Shown piece by piece: positions 50,218 to 58,631 of a stretch of DNA of 64,000 bases (position 1 is its first letter; each line of letters starts with the position of its first letter). This DNA comes from DATHZQ01 sp965216945. Lineage in GTDB: Bacteria; Actinomycetota; Acidimicrobiia; Spongiisociales; UBA5794. The stretch covers positions 3,534,001 through 3,598,000 of the forward strand of contig CBDCGU010000003.1 in assembly GCA_965216945.1 (NCBI GenBank), written 5' to 3'. Below the pieces are notes generated by a model. That model did no database searches, had not been told where the DNA came from, and saw nothing but the letters and a program-made list of their open reading frames with translations. The translations under genes and the position numbers were made by a program.

Positions 50218-51576
50218 TCACGATCGCATCATCGATACGAGATTGGTGGTGTATGCGCCTTGGACAAAGGAAGGAGTGGTGAGCACCTCTTCGAGGAATG
50301 GCAGGTTCGTTTCGACGCCATCGATCACGAACTCACCCGCGGCGCGGCGGGCGCGAAGGATCGCATCGGGACGACTCTGGCCCCAAGCGACAACCTTGGC
50401 TAGCAGTGGATCATAGAAGGGCGTGATCTCGTCACCCTTGCGGTAACCAGAGTCCACGCGGATACCGTCGCCCGTCGGCTCGATCCACTCCGTAACAGGA
50501 CCAGGTCTGGGGAGGAACCGTTGCGGGTCTTCGGCGTAGACCCGCAGTTCGATGGCGTGACCCTTGGGCTGAGCGTCGTCGAGCGTTGGCGTCCGTGTGC
50601 CGCCACCCGCGATCCGAAGCTGTTGTTCAACGAGGTCCACTCCATGGACGGCCTCGGTGACAGGATGCTCGACCTGAATCCTTGCGTTCACCTCGAGGAA
50701 CGAGAACTCATCACCGTGCAGCAAGAACTCGAAGGTACCTGCATTCTGGTAGCCGATCGCACGAGCTCCCTCACTGGCCGCGGTCTGCAGTCGTTCCCTC
50801 AACTCTTCCCCGATGCCAGGAGCCGGCGTCTCCTCCACTACCTTCTGGTGCCGGCGTTGTACCGAGCAATCTCGCTCCAGGAAGGTCACGACTTGCCCGT
50901 CCGGCATGCCAAGTATCTGGACCTCGATATGGCGTGCGTCCGGGTAGTACTTCTCCAGCAGCAGGCCCCCACCCCCGAAGAATCTGAGGGCCTGATCGCG
51001 AGCCTTGTCGATCGCCGGCAGCAAAGCTGCGGGGTCTTCGATGATGTGCATGCCGATGCCTCCGCCGCCGGCGGAGGCCTTGAGCATCACTGGAAATCCG
51101 ATTTCAGCAGCGAGCGCGACGGCGTCGCTGTCGTCCGCAACGGGCCCTCCCGCACCCACCGGCACGTCGGCTTCCGCCATTCGACTGCGCGCCGCATTCT
51201 TGTCGCCAACAGTGGCGATCGATTCCGGGGACGGTCCCACCCACGTCATGCCTGCCGCCTCGACAGCCCGAGCAAACGGTGCGCTCTCGGCCAGGAACCC
51301 GTAGCCGGGGTGGACGGCGCGAGCTCCGCCGAACGTGGCCGCCCTCATGATGGATGCGATGTCCAGATACGACTCCGCCGGCGGCGGGGGGCCGATGACG
51401 TGGTAGCTGTCTGCCTCTGCGACGTGCCGGCTGGCCTCATCGGCGGTGGAGCAGACCGCGATGGTCTGAATGCCCAGCTTGCGAGCCGTCTCGATCACGC
51501 GACACGCGATCTCGCCGCGATTGGCGATGAGGAGAGGACTGAGCGATGTCAAAGACTCGCTAGACGGGATAGACAC
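50218..51576 (-). CDS. Biotin carboxylase subunit of an acyl-CoA carboxylase
   Basis: A 452-residue ATP-grasp biotin carboxylase without the C-terminal biotinyl domain. It shows L-I-A-N-R-G-E-I-A-C-R-V at the start, A-V-H-P-G-Y-G-F-L-A-E, K-A-S-A-G-G-G-G-I-G-M, E-R-D-C-S-V-Q-R-R-H-Q-K and E-V-N-A-R-I-Q-V-E-H-P-V-T-E. It carboxylates the biotin on the small carrier. The GTG start overlaps the carboxyltransferase stop by 17 bp. Confidence 0.94.
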   Translation of the reverse strand: MSIPSSESLTSLSPLLIANRGEIACRVIETARKLGIQTIAVCSTADEASRHVAEADSYHVIGPPPPAESYLDIASIMRAATFGGARAVHPGYGFLAESAPFARAVEAAGMTWVGPSPESIATVGDKNAARSRMAEADVPVGAGGPVADDSDAVALAAEIGFPVMLKASAGGGGIGMHIIEDPAALLPAIDKARDQALRFFGGGGLLLEKYYPDARHIEVQILGMPDGQVVTFLERDCSVQRRHQKVVEETPAPGIGEELRERLQTAASEGARAIGYQNAGTFEFLLHGDEFSFLEVNARIQVEHPVTEAVHGVDLVEQQLRIAGGGTRTPTLDDAQPKGHAIELRVYAEDPQRFLPRPGPVTEWIEPTGDGIRVDSGYRKGDEITPFYDPLLAKVVAWGQSRPDAILRARRAAGEFVIDGVETNLPFLEEVLTTPSFVQGAYTTNLVSMMRS

Positions 51577-53122
51577 CGTTGCGCCGATCTCGTCGACCGA
51601 TCGGTCGGGTGCTGTAGAGCTCGAAGCGGCGGATCAGCTCTTCACGCAGCTCTTCACCCGGCACGACAGCCTCGACGGCGTTGTCGGATGCCACCTCGAG
51701 GATGTCGATCTCTTCCTCGTACTCGGCTTGCTTCTTCATGACGAATCGTCTGCGCTCATCGAGGTCCGTGATCTCCTCCAGTCTTCTGGCGTAGATGGCA
51801 TTGATGGCCGCCGCCGGGCCCATGAGCGCAGGCCGAGCCGTGGGGAGTGCGATGAGCGCATCTGGCCCTGTGGGAGCGCCCGACATCGCGAGATAGCCAC
51901 CGCCGTAGGCCTTGCGGACCATGACGGCGATCCGGGGTACGGTCGATTCGCATACGGCGAAGAGCAGCTTCGCACCATGCCTGATGATGCCGTTCCTCTC
52001 GACGGCACTGCCGACCATGAACCCCGAGATGTCCTGGAGGAAGAGCAGCGGGATGCCGAAAGCGTTGCAGAGCCAAATGAACCGCGCGGCCTTGTCGGAC
52101 GAATCCGGGAACAGCACACCGGCACGAATCCGAGAGTTGTTGGCAACGATGCCGACCGATCTGCCACCCAACCTCGCGAAGCCGGTGATCAACTCCTTGG
52201 CGAACAGCTCTTTGATCTCGAAGAACGAACCTTCGTCGGCGAGCGCTTTGATCAACTCGTGCATGTCAAAGGCAAGGTTCTCGCGTGTTGGCACGATCTC
52301 CTCGATCGATGGACCGGGAGCCGGCTCCTTAGCCTCGATCAATCGTTGGGGACCGTCCCACCGCGCTGGAACGTAGGACAGGTACTGGCGGAGCGCGCCG
52401 ATCGCCTCTTCGTCAGTCTCGACGAGCATGTCGCCGAGACCCGAGACGGAGCAGTGCATCCGCGCGCCGCCCATCTCCTCGAGAGTGACCTTCTCACCAG
52501 TGGCCATCTCGGCGAGGCGGGGGGACCCGATGTAGGCGGTGGCCCGGACATCCACCATCACGATGAAGTCACAGAGAGCGGGGACGTACGCAGACCCCGC
52601 GGGACTCGGCCCAAACATCGCGCAGATCTGCGGTACCCGGCCGGACAGCTGGATCTGGTTGTAGAAGATGTTGCCCCACGCACGGCGCCCGACGTAGCTC
52701 TCGAATTGCTCGTTGATCCGTGCACCTGCGGAATCGACGAGGTACACGACCGGCGCACCGGCTTCAACGGCGACCTCTTGGATGCGGGTGATCTTCTCGA
52801 ACGTCTTGCGGCCCCACGTGCCTGCTTTGACCGTGTAGTCGTTGGCGATGACGGCCACCAGTGAGCCGTCGACCTTGCCAAACGCCGTCACGACCGCGTC
52901 GCCCGGCAGATTCTCGCTCGTGCGTGCCAACAGTCCATCCTCGATCTGCCATCCGTCGTCGAACAACAGATCGAGCCTGTCTCTCACCAGCATCTTGCCC
53001 GCGACGAGCTGCTTGCGTCGTGCCTCTTCGGACCCGCCGAGCCGTGCGGACTCGTTGGCCCGGCGAACGGTGTCGGATACCGACTCGTGTTCGGGTCGTG
53101 TTTCGCCAGTTCTCGATACCAT
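51560..53122 (-). CDS. Acyl-CoA carboxylase carboxyltransferase subunit
   Basis: A 520-residue carboxyltransferase of the propionyl/methylcrotonyl/geranyl-CoA carboxylase family with two crotonase-like halves. Motifs include Y-L-V-D-S-A-G-A-R-I, F-L-Q-D-I-S-G-F-M-V-G and R-K-A-Y-G-G-G-Y-L-A-M-S-G. The D-S-A-G-A-R-I and Q-D-I-S-G-F-M-V-G-S segments resemble the methylcrotonyl/geranyl type more than propionyl type, judged by eye. It moves the carboxyl from biotin to an acyl-CoA. The ATG at M-V-S-R was chosen; a GTG 36 bp upstream is possible. Operator site 9 lies 53 bp upstream. Confidence 0.9.
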   Translation of the reverse strand: MVSRTGETRPEHESVSDTVRRANESARLGGSEEARRKQLVAGKMLVRDRLDLLFDDGWQIEDGLLARTSENLPGDAVVTAFGKVDGSLVAVIANDYTVKAGTWGRKTFEKITRIQEVAVEAGAPVVYLVDSAGARINEQFESYVGRRAWGNIFYNQIQLSGRVPQICAMFGPSPAGSAYVPALCDFIVMVDVRATAYIGSPRLAEMATGEKVTLEEMGGARMHCSVSGLGDMLVETDEEAIGALRQYLSYVPARWDGPQRLIEAKEPAPGPSIEEIVPTRENLAFDMHELIKALADEGSFFEIKELFAKELITGFARLGGRSVGIVANNSRIRAGVLFPDSSDKAARFIWLCNAFGIPLLFLQDISGFMVGSAVERNGIIRHGAKLLFAVCESTVPRIAVMVRKAYGGGYLAMSGAPTGPDALIALPTARPALMGPAAAINAIYARRLEEITDLDERRRFVMKKQAEYEEEIDILEVASDNAVEAVVPGEELREELIRRFELYSTRPIGRRDRRNGVYPV

Positions 53123-53175
53123 GCAGTCCACAGCCTTCTCGTCGGCATCCAGCGGCACAGGACGCTGAGAGCGAC

Positions 53176-53191
53176 GAACGAACGATCGTAT
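53176..53191. promoter_or_regulatory. Island operator site 9 (between carboxylase operon and MaoC gene)
   Basis: GAACGAACGATCGTAT has a perfect left half-site and a weaker right half. It sits in the 192-bp divergent region and could act on both sides. Confidence 0.6.
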
Positions 53192-53314
53192 GATCAGGAG
53201 CCTAGGGACGAGCACTTGCACCCGCAACCGCAGACGTCGGCGTGTGCGGAGCGTGTGCGGAGGAGCGGGGCGGCGCCGCAGTGTATCGTCATGCGGCCGC
53301 ACCTGAGAGGTACG

Positions 53315-53815
53315 ATGTCAACCACTCCACAGAACGGCGGTCCGGCGGAATCCGCCGATCGAGGACTCTACGATCGATTCTGGGAAGACTTCCCGAGAGG
53401 ACGGTCTATCACCACGCGTGGCGTCACCGTCACGGAAGCGCACATTGTGGGTTGGGCGAATCTTGCAGGCGACTGGCTACCTATTCACGTTGACCAGAAC
53501 GTCTCCTCCCAGAACCACTTTGGTGGCGTGGTGGCACACGGGCCGCTCACCTTTGCGCTTGCGCTCGGCCTCGTCACACAGAGCGGCATATTTGGTGACG
53601 GTGTCCTCGCATGGCTCGGTGTGGACGACCTGCGGCTTCCGCGACCGGTTCGGCCCGGCGACACTATCTACGTGGACGTCGAAGTGCTCGAGCAGGCGGA
53701 GACGTCACGACCCGAACGGGGCAGGGTGACGCTTCAATACACCGTGAACAACCAGCACGGTGAGACGGTTATTCACTTCCGATCGACCCTACTCATGAGG
53801 AGGGTCGGCGGCTGA
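53315..53815 (+). CDS. MaoC-like hot-dog hydratase
   Basis: A 166-residue MaoC-family protein. The hydratase motif is A-G-D-W-L-P-I-H-V-D with Asp53 and His58, followed by F-G-G-V-V-A-H-G-P-L, as in (R)-specific enoyl-CoA hydratases. It would hydrate an enoyl-CoA with the opposite stereochemistry to the crotonase in the atuA operon. GAGAGG is 4 nt upstream of the ATG. Confidence 0.88.
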   Translation: MSTTPQNGGPAESADRGLYDRFWEDFPRGRSITTRGVTVTEAHIVGWANLAGDWLPIHVDQNVSSQNHFGGVVAHGPLTFALALGLVTQSGIFGDGVLAWLGVDDLRLPRPVRPGDTIYVDVEVLEQAETSRPERGRVTLQYTVNNQHGETVIHFRSTLLMRRVGG

Positions 53816-53915
53816 GAGCTTTCTGTCCGGTCATGACGAGTCGGCGCCGGGAGTGGCACATTGCTGGTCGCCAGGAACTGACACCGGTCCGACCACAGGC
53901 TATTCTCGCAAAAGC

Positions 53916-53931
53916 GAACGAACACTCGCTC
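53916..53931. promoter_or_regulatory. Island operator site 10 (upstream of 2-oxoacid dehydrogenase operon)
   Basis: GAACGAACACTCGCTC has a perfect left half and a weaker right half. It lies 50 bp before the E1-alpha ATG and is the last island site on the right. Confidence 0.6.
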
Positions 53932-53981
53932 GGTGAGCTTGGTCGAAGCTCTACCGGACCGATGGTCGTCTCGACCCAGCC

Positions 53982-55040
53982 ATGAGGAGAGAGCGCTTGC
54001 TGCAGATTCTCGATGAGCGTGGACACCTTGTCGGCCCTGTTCCGGAGGGTCTGGACGAAGGAGTGCTCACTTCGATGATGCGTCTCATGCTCTTGGGCCG
54101 TGAGATCGACGGCAAGGCAGTGTCGCTTCAGCGGCGAGGCAAACTAGGCACTTATGCCCCACTGTCGGGACAAGAAGCGTGTTCGGTCGGCAGTGCGTTC
54201 GCAGTTGTTCCCGGTGTGGACTATCTCGTGCCGCAGTATCGGGAACAGCTGGCGATGTTGCGCTTCGGGTTGCCTCTCGGCATCTATCTTCTCCAACGTT
54301 ACGGGCACCCGCTCGGCGCCCAACTCCCCGACCACGGCACGCTGTTCCCTCAGCAGGTCGCTCTCGGTTCTCACCTGCCCCACGCCACCGGGCTCGCCTG
54401 GGGGCTTCGGTTGCGAGGAGTGAGCGCTGTCGTCTTGTGTCACTTCGGAGACGGTGCCAGCTCGCAAGGCGACTTTCACGAGGCGCTCAACCTTGCCGGC
54501 GTGAAGAAGGCGCCAGTGATCTTCTTCTGCCAGAACAACCAATGGGCCATCTCTGTGCCCACGCGTGAGCAGACCGCCGCCACCGCAATCGCAGATCGTG
54601 CTACAGGGTTGGGCGTTTTCGGTCAGCGGGTCGACGGAAACGACATCCTCGCGGTCTATGAGGCAACGCGCGTCGCAAAAGCGAGAGCGCTTGCTGGCGA
54701 CGGACCAACCCTGATCGAAGGAGTGACCTACCGTCTTGGTGCGCACACGACCGCAGATGATCCGACGCTGTACATCGATGCAGCGGAGCTCGACGAGGCC
54801 CGGAGCCGTGATCCCATCTCGCGATTCCGGACGTGGCTCACTGCCGAAGGGCTTTGGGACGAGACGCTCGAGGCGAAAGCGGAAGAAGAGATCGAACGCG
54901 TGATCGAGGATGCGATCGAGGTCTTCGATGCCGCCGGTGAGGCCGACCCCACAGCGATGTTCGCCCACGTCTACGCGGAGGATTCCCAGCGTCTCATCCG
55001 ACAGCGAGAGGAATTCGAAGCCTCTTTGGGAGAGGCGTAA
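53982..55040 (+). CDS. 2-oxoacid dehydrogenase E1 component, alpha subunit
   Basis: A 352-residue thiamine-diphosphate-dependent E1-alpha. The cofactor motif runs from G-D-G at 156-158 (G-D-G-A-S-S-Q-G-D-F-H-E-A-L-N) to N-N at 185-186. Y-A-P-L-S-G-Q-E-A and P-Q-Y-R-E-Q are the substrate-side segments. It decarboxylates a 2-oxo acid with the beta subunit. Overall it is nearer to branched-chain than to pyruvate enzymes, judged by eye only. It opens a five-gene operon with almost no intergenic space. Confidence 0.92.
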   Translation: MRRERLLQILDERGHLVGPVPEGLDEGVLTSMMRLMLLGREIDGKAVSLQRRGKLGTYAPLSGQEACSVGSAFAVVPGVDYLVPQYREQLAMLRFGLPLGIYLLQRYGHPLGAQLPDHGTLFPQQVALGSHLPHATGLAWGLRLRGVSAVVLCHFGDGASSQGDFHEALNLAGVKKAPVIFFCQNNQWAISVPTREQTAATAIADRATGLGVFGQRVDGNDILAVYEATRVAKARALAGDGPTLIEGVTYRLGAHTTADDPTLYIDAAELDEARSRDPISRFRTWLTAEGLWDETLEAKAEEEIERVIEDAIEVFDAAGEADPTAMFAHVYAEDSQRLIRQREEFEASLGEA

Positions 55041-56017
55041 TGGCCGTTCTCACCATGATCGAGTCAATTCGGCATGCGCTCGAGTTCGAGTTGGAGCGGG
55101 ATCCGCGGGTGATGTTGTTCGGCGAGGATGTTGGGCGGCTTGGTGGGGTCTTCCGCGCGACGCAAGGTCTGCGCGACAGGTTCGGAGCGGAGAGGGTCGC
55201 CGATACGCCGGATTCGGAGAGTGCGATCATCGGCGCAACGATCGGGCTTGCTGCTGCCGGGCTCGTTCCGGTCGCTGAGATTCAGTTCCTTCCGTTTGCC
55301 CATCACGGCTTCCACCAGCTCGGTTTCCAGTTGGCAAGGTTTCGATATCGAACGCTGGGCAAGTTCCCCCTTCAGGTCACGATCCGCGCCCCGTATGGCG
55401 GCAGTGTCCACGCACCGGAGCTGCATTCGGACGCATTTGAGTCCATGCTCGCCAACGGCCCTGGGCTCAAGATCGTCGCGCCGTCGACGGCCGCCGATGC
55501 GAAGGGTCTCCTACTGTCGTCGATTCGCGATCACGACCCCGTGGTGTATATGGAGCCGCTTAAGGGCTACAGGCTGGTGAAGGACGATGTGCCCGACGGG
55601 GATCACACGGTGCCCCTCGGCGTCGCGCGGGTTGCGAGGAGAGGTAGCGACGTGTCTGTGTTCGCTTGGAGCTACCAGGTCCACAATGCCTTGGAGGCCG
55701 CCGAGCTCGCCGAGAGGCTTGGCATAAGTGTGGAAGTAGTCGACCTTCGGTCGCTCGTGCCGCTCGACGAGGCTGCAATTGCCGAGTCCGTCACGAAGAC
55801 GGGCCGAGCAGTTGTCGTCGAGGAGGCGCCGCGGACGGCCGGTTTTGGGGCTGAAGTTGTGGCCACCATCCAGGATCTCGTGTTCCTCGACCTCGAGGCT
55901 CCCGTCCGCCGTGTGTCCGGATACGACATACCGTACCCGATGCCGCTGCTCGAGAATTACCACATTCCAACGCCGCAGCGGATCCTCGGTGCGGTTGCGA
56001 AGACCGTGGAGTTCTAG
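55040..56017 (+). CDS. 2-oxoacid dehydrogenase E1 component, beta subunit
   Basis: A 325-residue E1-beta. It shows L-F-G-E-D-V-G-R-L-G-G-V-F-R-A-T, F-G-A-E-R-V-A-D-T-P, E-I-Q-F-L-P-F-A, and V-V-E-E-A-P-R-T-A-G-F-G-A-E-V. V-V-D-L-R-S-L-V-P-L-D marks the C-terminal transketolase-like domain. The ATG overlaps the alpha stop by one base (TAATG). Confidence 0.93.
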   Translation: MAVLTMIESIRHALEFELERDPRVMLFGEDVGRLGGVFRATQGLRDRFGAERVADTPDSESAIIGATIGLAAAGLVPVAEIQFLPFAHHGFHQLGFQLARFRYRTLGKFPLQVTIRAPYGGSVHAPELHSDAFESMLANGPGLKIVAPSTAADAKGLLLSSIRDHDPVVYMEPLKGYRLVKDDVPDGDHTVPLGVARVARRGSDVSVFAWSYQVHNALEAAELAERLGISVEVVDLRSLVPLDEAAIAESVTKTGRAVVVEEAPRTAGFGAEVVATIQDLVFLDLEAPVRRVSGYDIPYPMPLLENYHIPTPQRILGAVAKTVEF

Positions 56018-56020
56018 GCG

Positions 56021-57241
56021 GTGGCTCTGGAGTTCCGGCTGCCCGATGTCGGGGAGGGTCTGGCCGAGGCCGAGATCGTGCAATGGCGAGTTGCTGCTGG
56101 TGACGTGGTTGCGATGGACTCGGTCCTCGTTGAGATCGAGACGGATAAAGCGATCGTCGAGATCCCGGCGCCCGTCGATGGCACGATCCTTCGCCTCGGA
56201 GCTGAAGAGGGCGAGACCATCGCGGTTGGAAGTATCTTGGTTGTCATCGATGACGGGAGTGACGACGCGGATAGCGAGACCATTGCGCCCGCTGTAATCC
56301 CGGCCTCGACTTCGGACGTGCCATCGGCCGGCGTGTCAAGAAGGCCGACACCCCACAGGCCAAGGGCGACACCGGCGACGCGCAGTCGAGCACGCAAGCT
56401 CGGTGTAGACCTGGCCGACGTCACGCCCACTGGTCCGGGAGACCGCATCACGGATGCAGATGTCGAGCGGGCCGCTGCCGCTGAGGTCGTCGTGTCCGCC
56501 TCCACGATGCCTTCCTCCGCGGAACCAACTGGATTGCACGAGGCTCCACTCGCTGGTGACAAGCGTGTTCCGCTCAAGGGCGTGCGTGCTACCACGGCAC
56601 GAGTCATGCTCGAGTCATGGCAGTCGGTACCCCACGTCTCGTCGATGCACGAGCTCGACTATTCGAAGCTCAACGAGCTGCGATCAGACCTTGCAACAGA
56701 TGCGCAGCCGATCTCGATGACTGCATTCATGGTGAAAGCCACCGCCCGAGCGCTTGGCCAATACCCAATGCTCAACGCAACGGTAGATGTCGACAACGGC
56801 GCAGTCATCTACAAGGAAAACCGGAACATCGGGGTGGCCGTCAACACGCGAGACGGACTCGTCGTTCCCGTCATCATGGATGCCGGAACCAAACCGTTGT
56901 CCGTCATAGACGCCGAGCTGCGTGAGCTTGGCGAGCAAGCCCGCAATCGATCCCTCCCACTGTCATCGCTGCAGGGGGGCACATTCACGGTCAACAACTA
57001 CGGTCCACTCGGTGGATGGTTCGGGACTTCCATCATCAAACCCCCTGAGGTTGGTATTCTCAGTTTTGGACCGGCTGTCGAGCGCCCCGTCGTGCGTGAT
57101 GGCGCGATCGTGGTCCGTTCGGTGGGCGTGATGGTGCTCGGCGCTGACCACCGCGTTGCCGATGGCGAGCAGTCGATCGGGTTCTGCACACGAACACGCC
57201 AACTCCTCGAAGCACCGGCGAGCCTTCTCCTGGAGCCCTGA
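56021..57241 (+). CDS. 2-oxoacid dehydrogenase E2 component (dihydrolipoyl acyltransferase)
   Basis: A 406-residue E2. The N-terminal lipoyl domain has its lipoyl-lysine at Lys43 (E-T-D-K-A-I-V-E-I-P). The E3-binding domain spans about 116-150 (R-S-R-A-R-K-L-G-V-D, T-G-P-G-D-R-I-T-D-A-D-V). The acyltransferase domain ends with His377 and Asp381 in G-A-D-H-R-V-A-D-G, the catalytic motif. A single lipoyl domain is the branched-chain-type arrangement. It begins with GTG 3 bp after the E1-beta stop. Confidence 0.94.
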   Translation: MALEFRLPDVGEGLAEAEIVQWRVAAGDVVAMDSVLVEIETDKAIVEIPAPVDGTILRLGAEEGETIAVGSILVVIDDGSDDADSETIAPAVIPASTSDVPSAGVSRRPTPHRPRATPATRSRARKLGVDLADVTPTGPGDRITDADVERAAAAEVVVSASTMPSSAEPTGLHEAPLAGDKRVPLKGVRATTARVMLESWQSVPHVSSMHELDYSKLNELRSDLATDAQPISMTAFMVKATARALGQYPMLNATVDVDNGAVIYKENRNIGVAVNTRDGLVVPVIMDAGTKPLSVIDAELRELGEQARNRSLPLSSLQGGTFTVNNYGPLGGWFGTSIIKPPEVGILSFGPAVERPVVRDGAIVVRSVGVMVLGADHRVADGEQSIGFCTRTRQLLEAPASLLLEP

Positions 57242-57242
57242 G

Positions 57243-58631
57243 GTGGCGGTCGGAGAGCTAGCTTCGTCCACAGAGGTGCTCGTGGTCGGAGGGGGGCCCG
57301 GTGGCTACACGGCAGCCGCCCGAGCCGCGGCGCTTGGGAAAGAGGTCACCCTCGTCGAGTCCGGGCTGCTTGGCGGTGCGTGCTTGAACAACGCCTGTGT
57401 GCCCACGAAGGCGCTGACATCCTGGGCCGATGTTGCTCATCGATCACACAATCATGTGGGTGCGAACGCAGGTGGCGACCAACCTCGGGTCCGAGATCTC
57501 CGATCGTTCCAATCCTGGAAGCAGGCACTCGTCGACAAGAGCCGGCAGGGCGTCGAAGCCATGTTGGCTCGGGTCGAGGTGATCTCCGGGACGGCGCGTC
57601 TCCTCGACGAACGTCGTGTCGCGGTCGAGACGGAGAATACAGTTACTCACATTCAGTTCGGTTCGTGCGTGTTGGCGACGGGCTCGTCACCGATATCTCA
57701 CGATGCGCTGACGATCGACAACCAAATCGTGTTCGACACGGCGGGAGCATTGACTTGGGAGGAAGTGCCACCGCGACTCGTCGTCGTCGGTGGCGGCTAC
57801 GTGGTCCTCGAGCTTGCGACCGCATTTGCGAAGCTCGGAAGCGCTGTCGTCGTCGTTGAATCAGGGCCGCGCGTTGCAGCTGAATTCGACGATGCTCTGG
57901 AGCGGGAGTTGGCCCCGTCGTTGCAAGCTCTGGGCGTGGCGGTGCGGACCGAGACGGCCGCGACGTCGCTCACGGCCGATCGACTCGTACTCGACGGTCC
58001 AGCCGGCGAGGACACGGTAGACGTCGACCGGATCCTCCTCGTGCCCGAGCGGCGACCTAATACCGTCGAGATCCAGCTCGACTCGGCCGGCATCCAGATC
58101 GGAGAGTCCGGCCACGTGGTCGTCGACGACACGATGGAAACCAACGTGCCTGGGATCTACGCGGTCGGTGACCTCGTCGATGGCTACCCGGTCGCTCACA
58201 AAGCTGCCGCTCAGGGTCGCGTGGCGGCCGAGGTCATCGGAGGGTTGCCTGCGGCGTTCGACTTCGAGGTACCCCTCGTTGCATTCACGGATCCGGAGTT
58301 GGCAACTGTCGGGCTCACATTCGACGAGGCGACGCAAGCCGGATATCAGACGGTTCGCGGAAGGGCGCGGTTCGGTCAATCTGGTCGTGCCCTGACGCTC
58401 GACGCACCAACGGGCTACGTCGACATCGTCGCCGAGCGCTCCAGTGGCACCGTGTTGGGCGTGCATGTCGCCGGCCGCAACGCTTCCGAGATGATCACCC
58501 AGGGAGTGATATCGATAGAAGCTGCCTTGCGTCTCGAGGACGTGGCGAACGCCATCAGCCCGCATCCGACGACGTCTGAACTGATCGCCGACGCCGCCCG
58601 TAGCGCACTCCGCCGAATGGAGCGTGCATGA
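57243..58631 (+). CDS. lpdA: Dihydrolipoyl dehydrogenase (E3)
   Basis: A 462-residue flavoprotein disulfide reductase. FAD is bound by V-V-G-G-G-P-G-G-Y-T-A-A, the redox disulfide is Cys47/Cys52 in G-G-A-C-L-N-N-A-C-V-P-T-K, NAD by V-V-G-G-G-Y-V-V-L-E-L-A, and the C-terminal acid-base pair is His441/Glu446 in H-P-T-T-S-E. The linker N-N-A between the cysteines differs from the usual N-V-G. The GTG was chosen because it lies one base after the E2 stop with GGAG upstream. It reoxidises E2-bound dihydrolipoamide. Confidence 0.94.
   Translation: MAVGELASSTEVLVVGGGPGGYTAAARAAALGKEVTLVESGLLGGACLNNACVPTKALTSWADVAHRSHNHVGANAGGDQPRVRDLRSFQSWKQALVDKSRQGVEAMLARVEVISGTARLLDERRVAVETENTVTHIQFGSCVLATGSSPISHDALTIDNQIVFDTAGALTWEEVPPRLVVVGGGYVVLELATAFAKLGSAVVVVESGPRVAAEFDDALERELAPSLQALGVAVRTETAATSLTADRLVLDGPAGEDTVDVDRILLVPERRPNTVEIQLDSAGIQIGESGHVVVDDTMETNVPGIYAVGDLVDGYPVAHKAAAQGRVAAEVIGGLPAAFDFEVPLVAFTDPELATVGLTFDEATQAGYQTVRGRARFGQSGRALTLDAPTGYVDIVAERSSGTVLGVHVAGRNASEMITQGVISIEAALRLEDVANAISPHPTTSELIADAARSALRRMERA

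Noticed and set aside
53982..58631. Pyruvate dehydrogenase complex of central metabolism
   Set aside because: The complex is under the island operator family and in one operon with an acyl-CoA mutase, which fits a branched or pathway-specific 2-oxo acid better. Specificity cannot be settled by eye.
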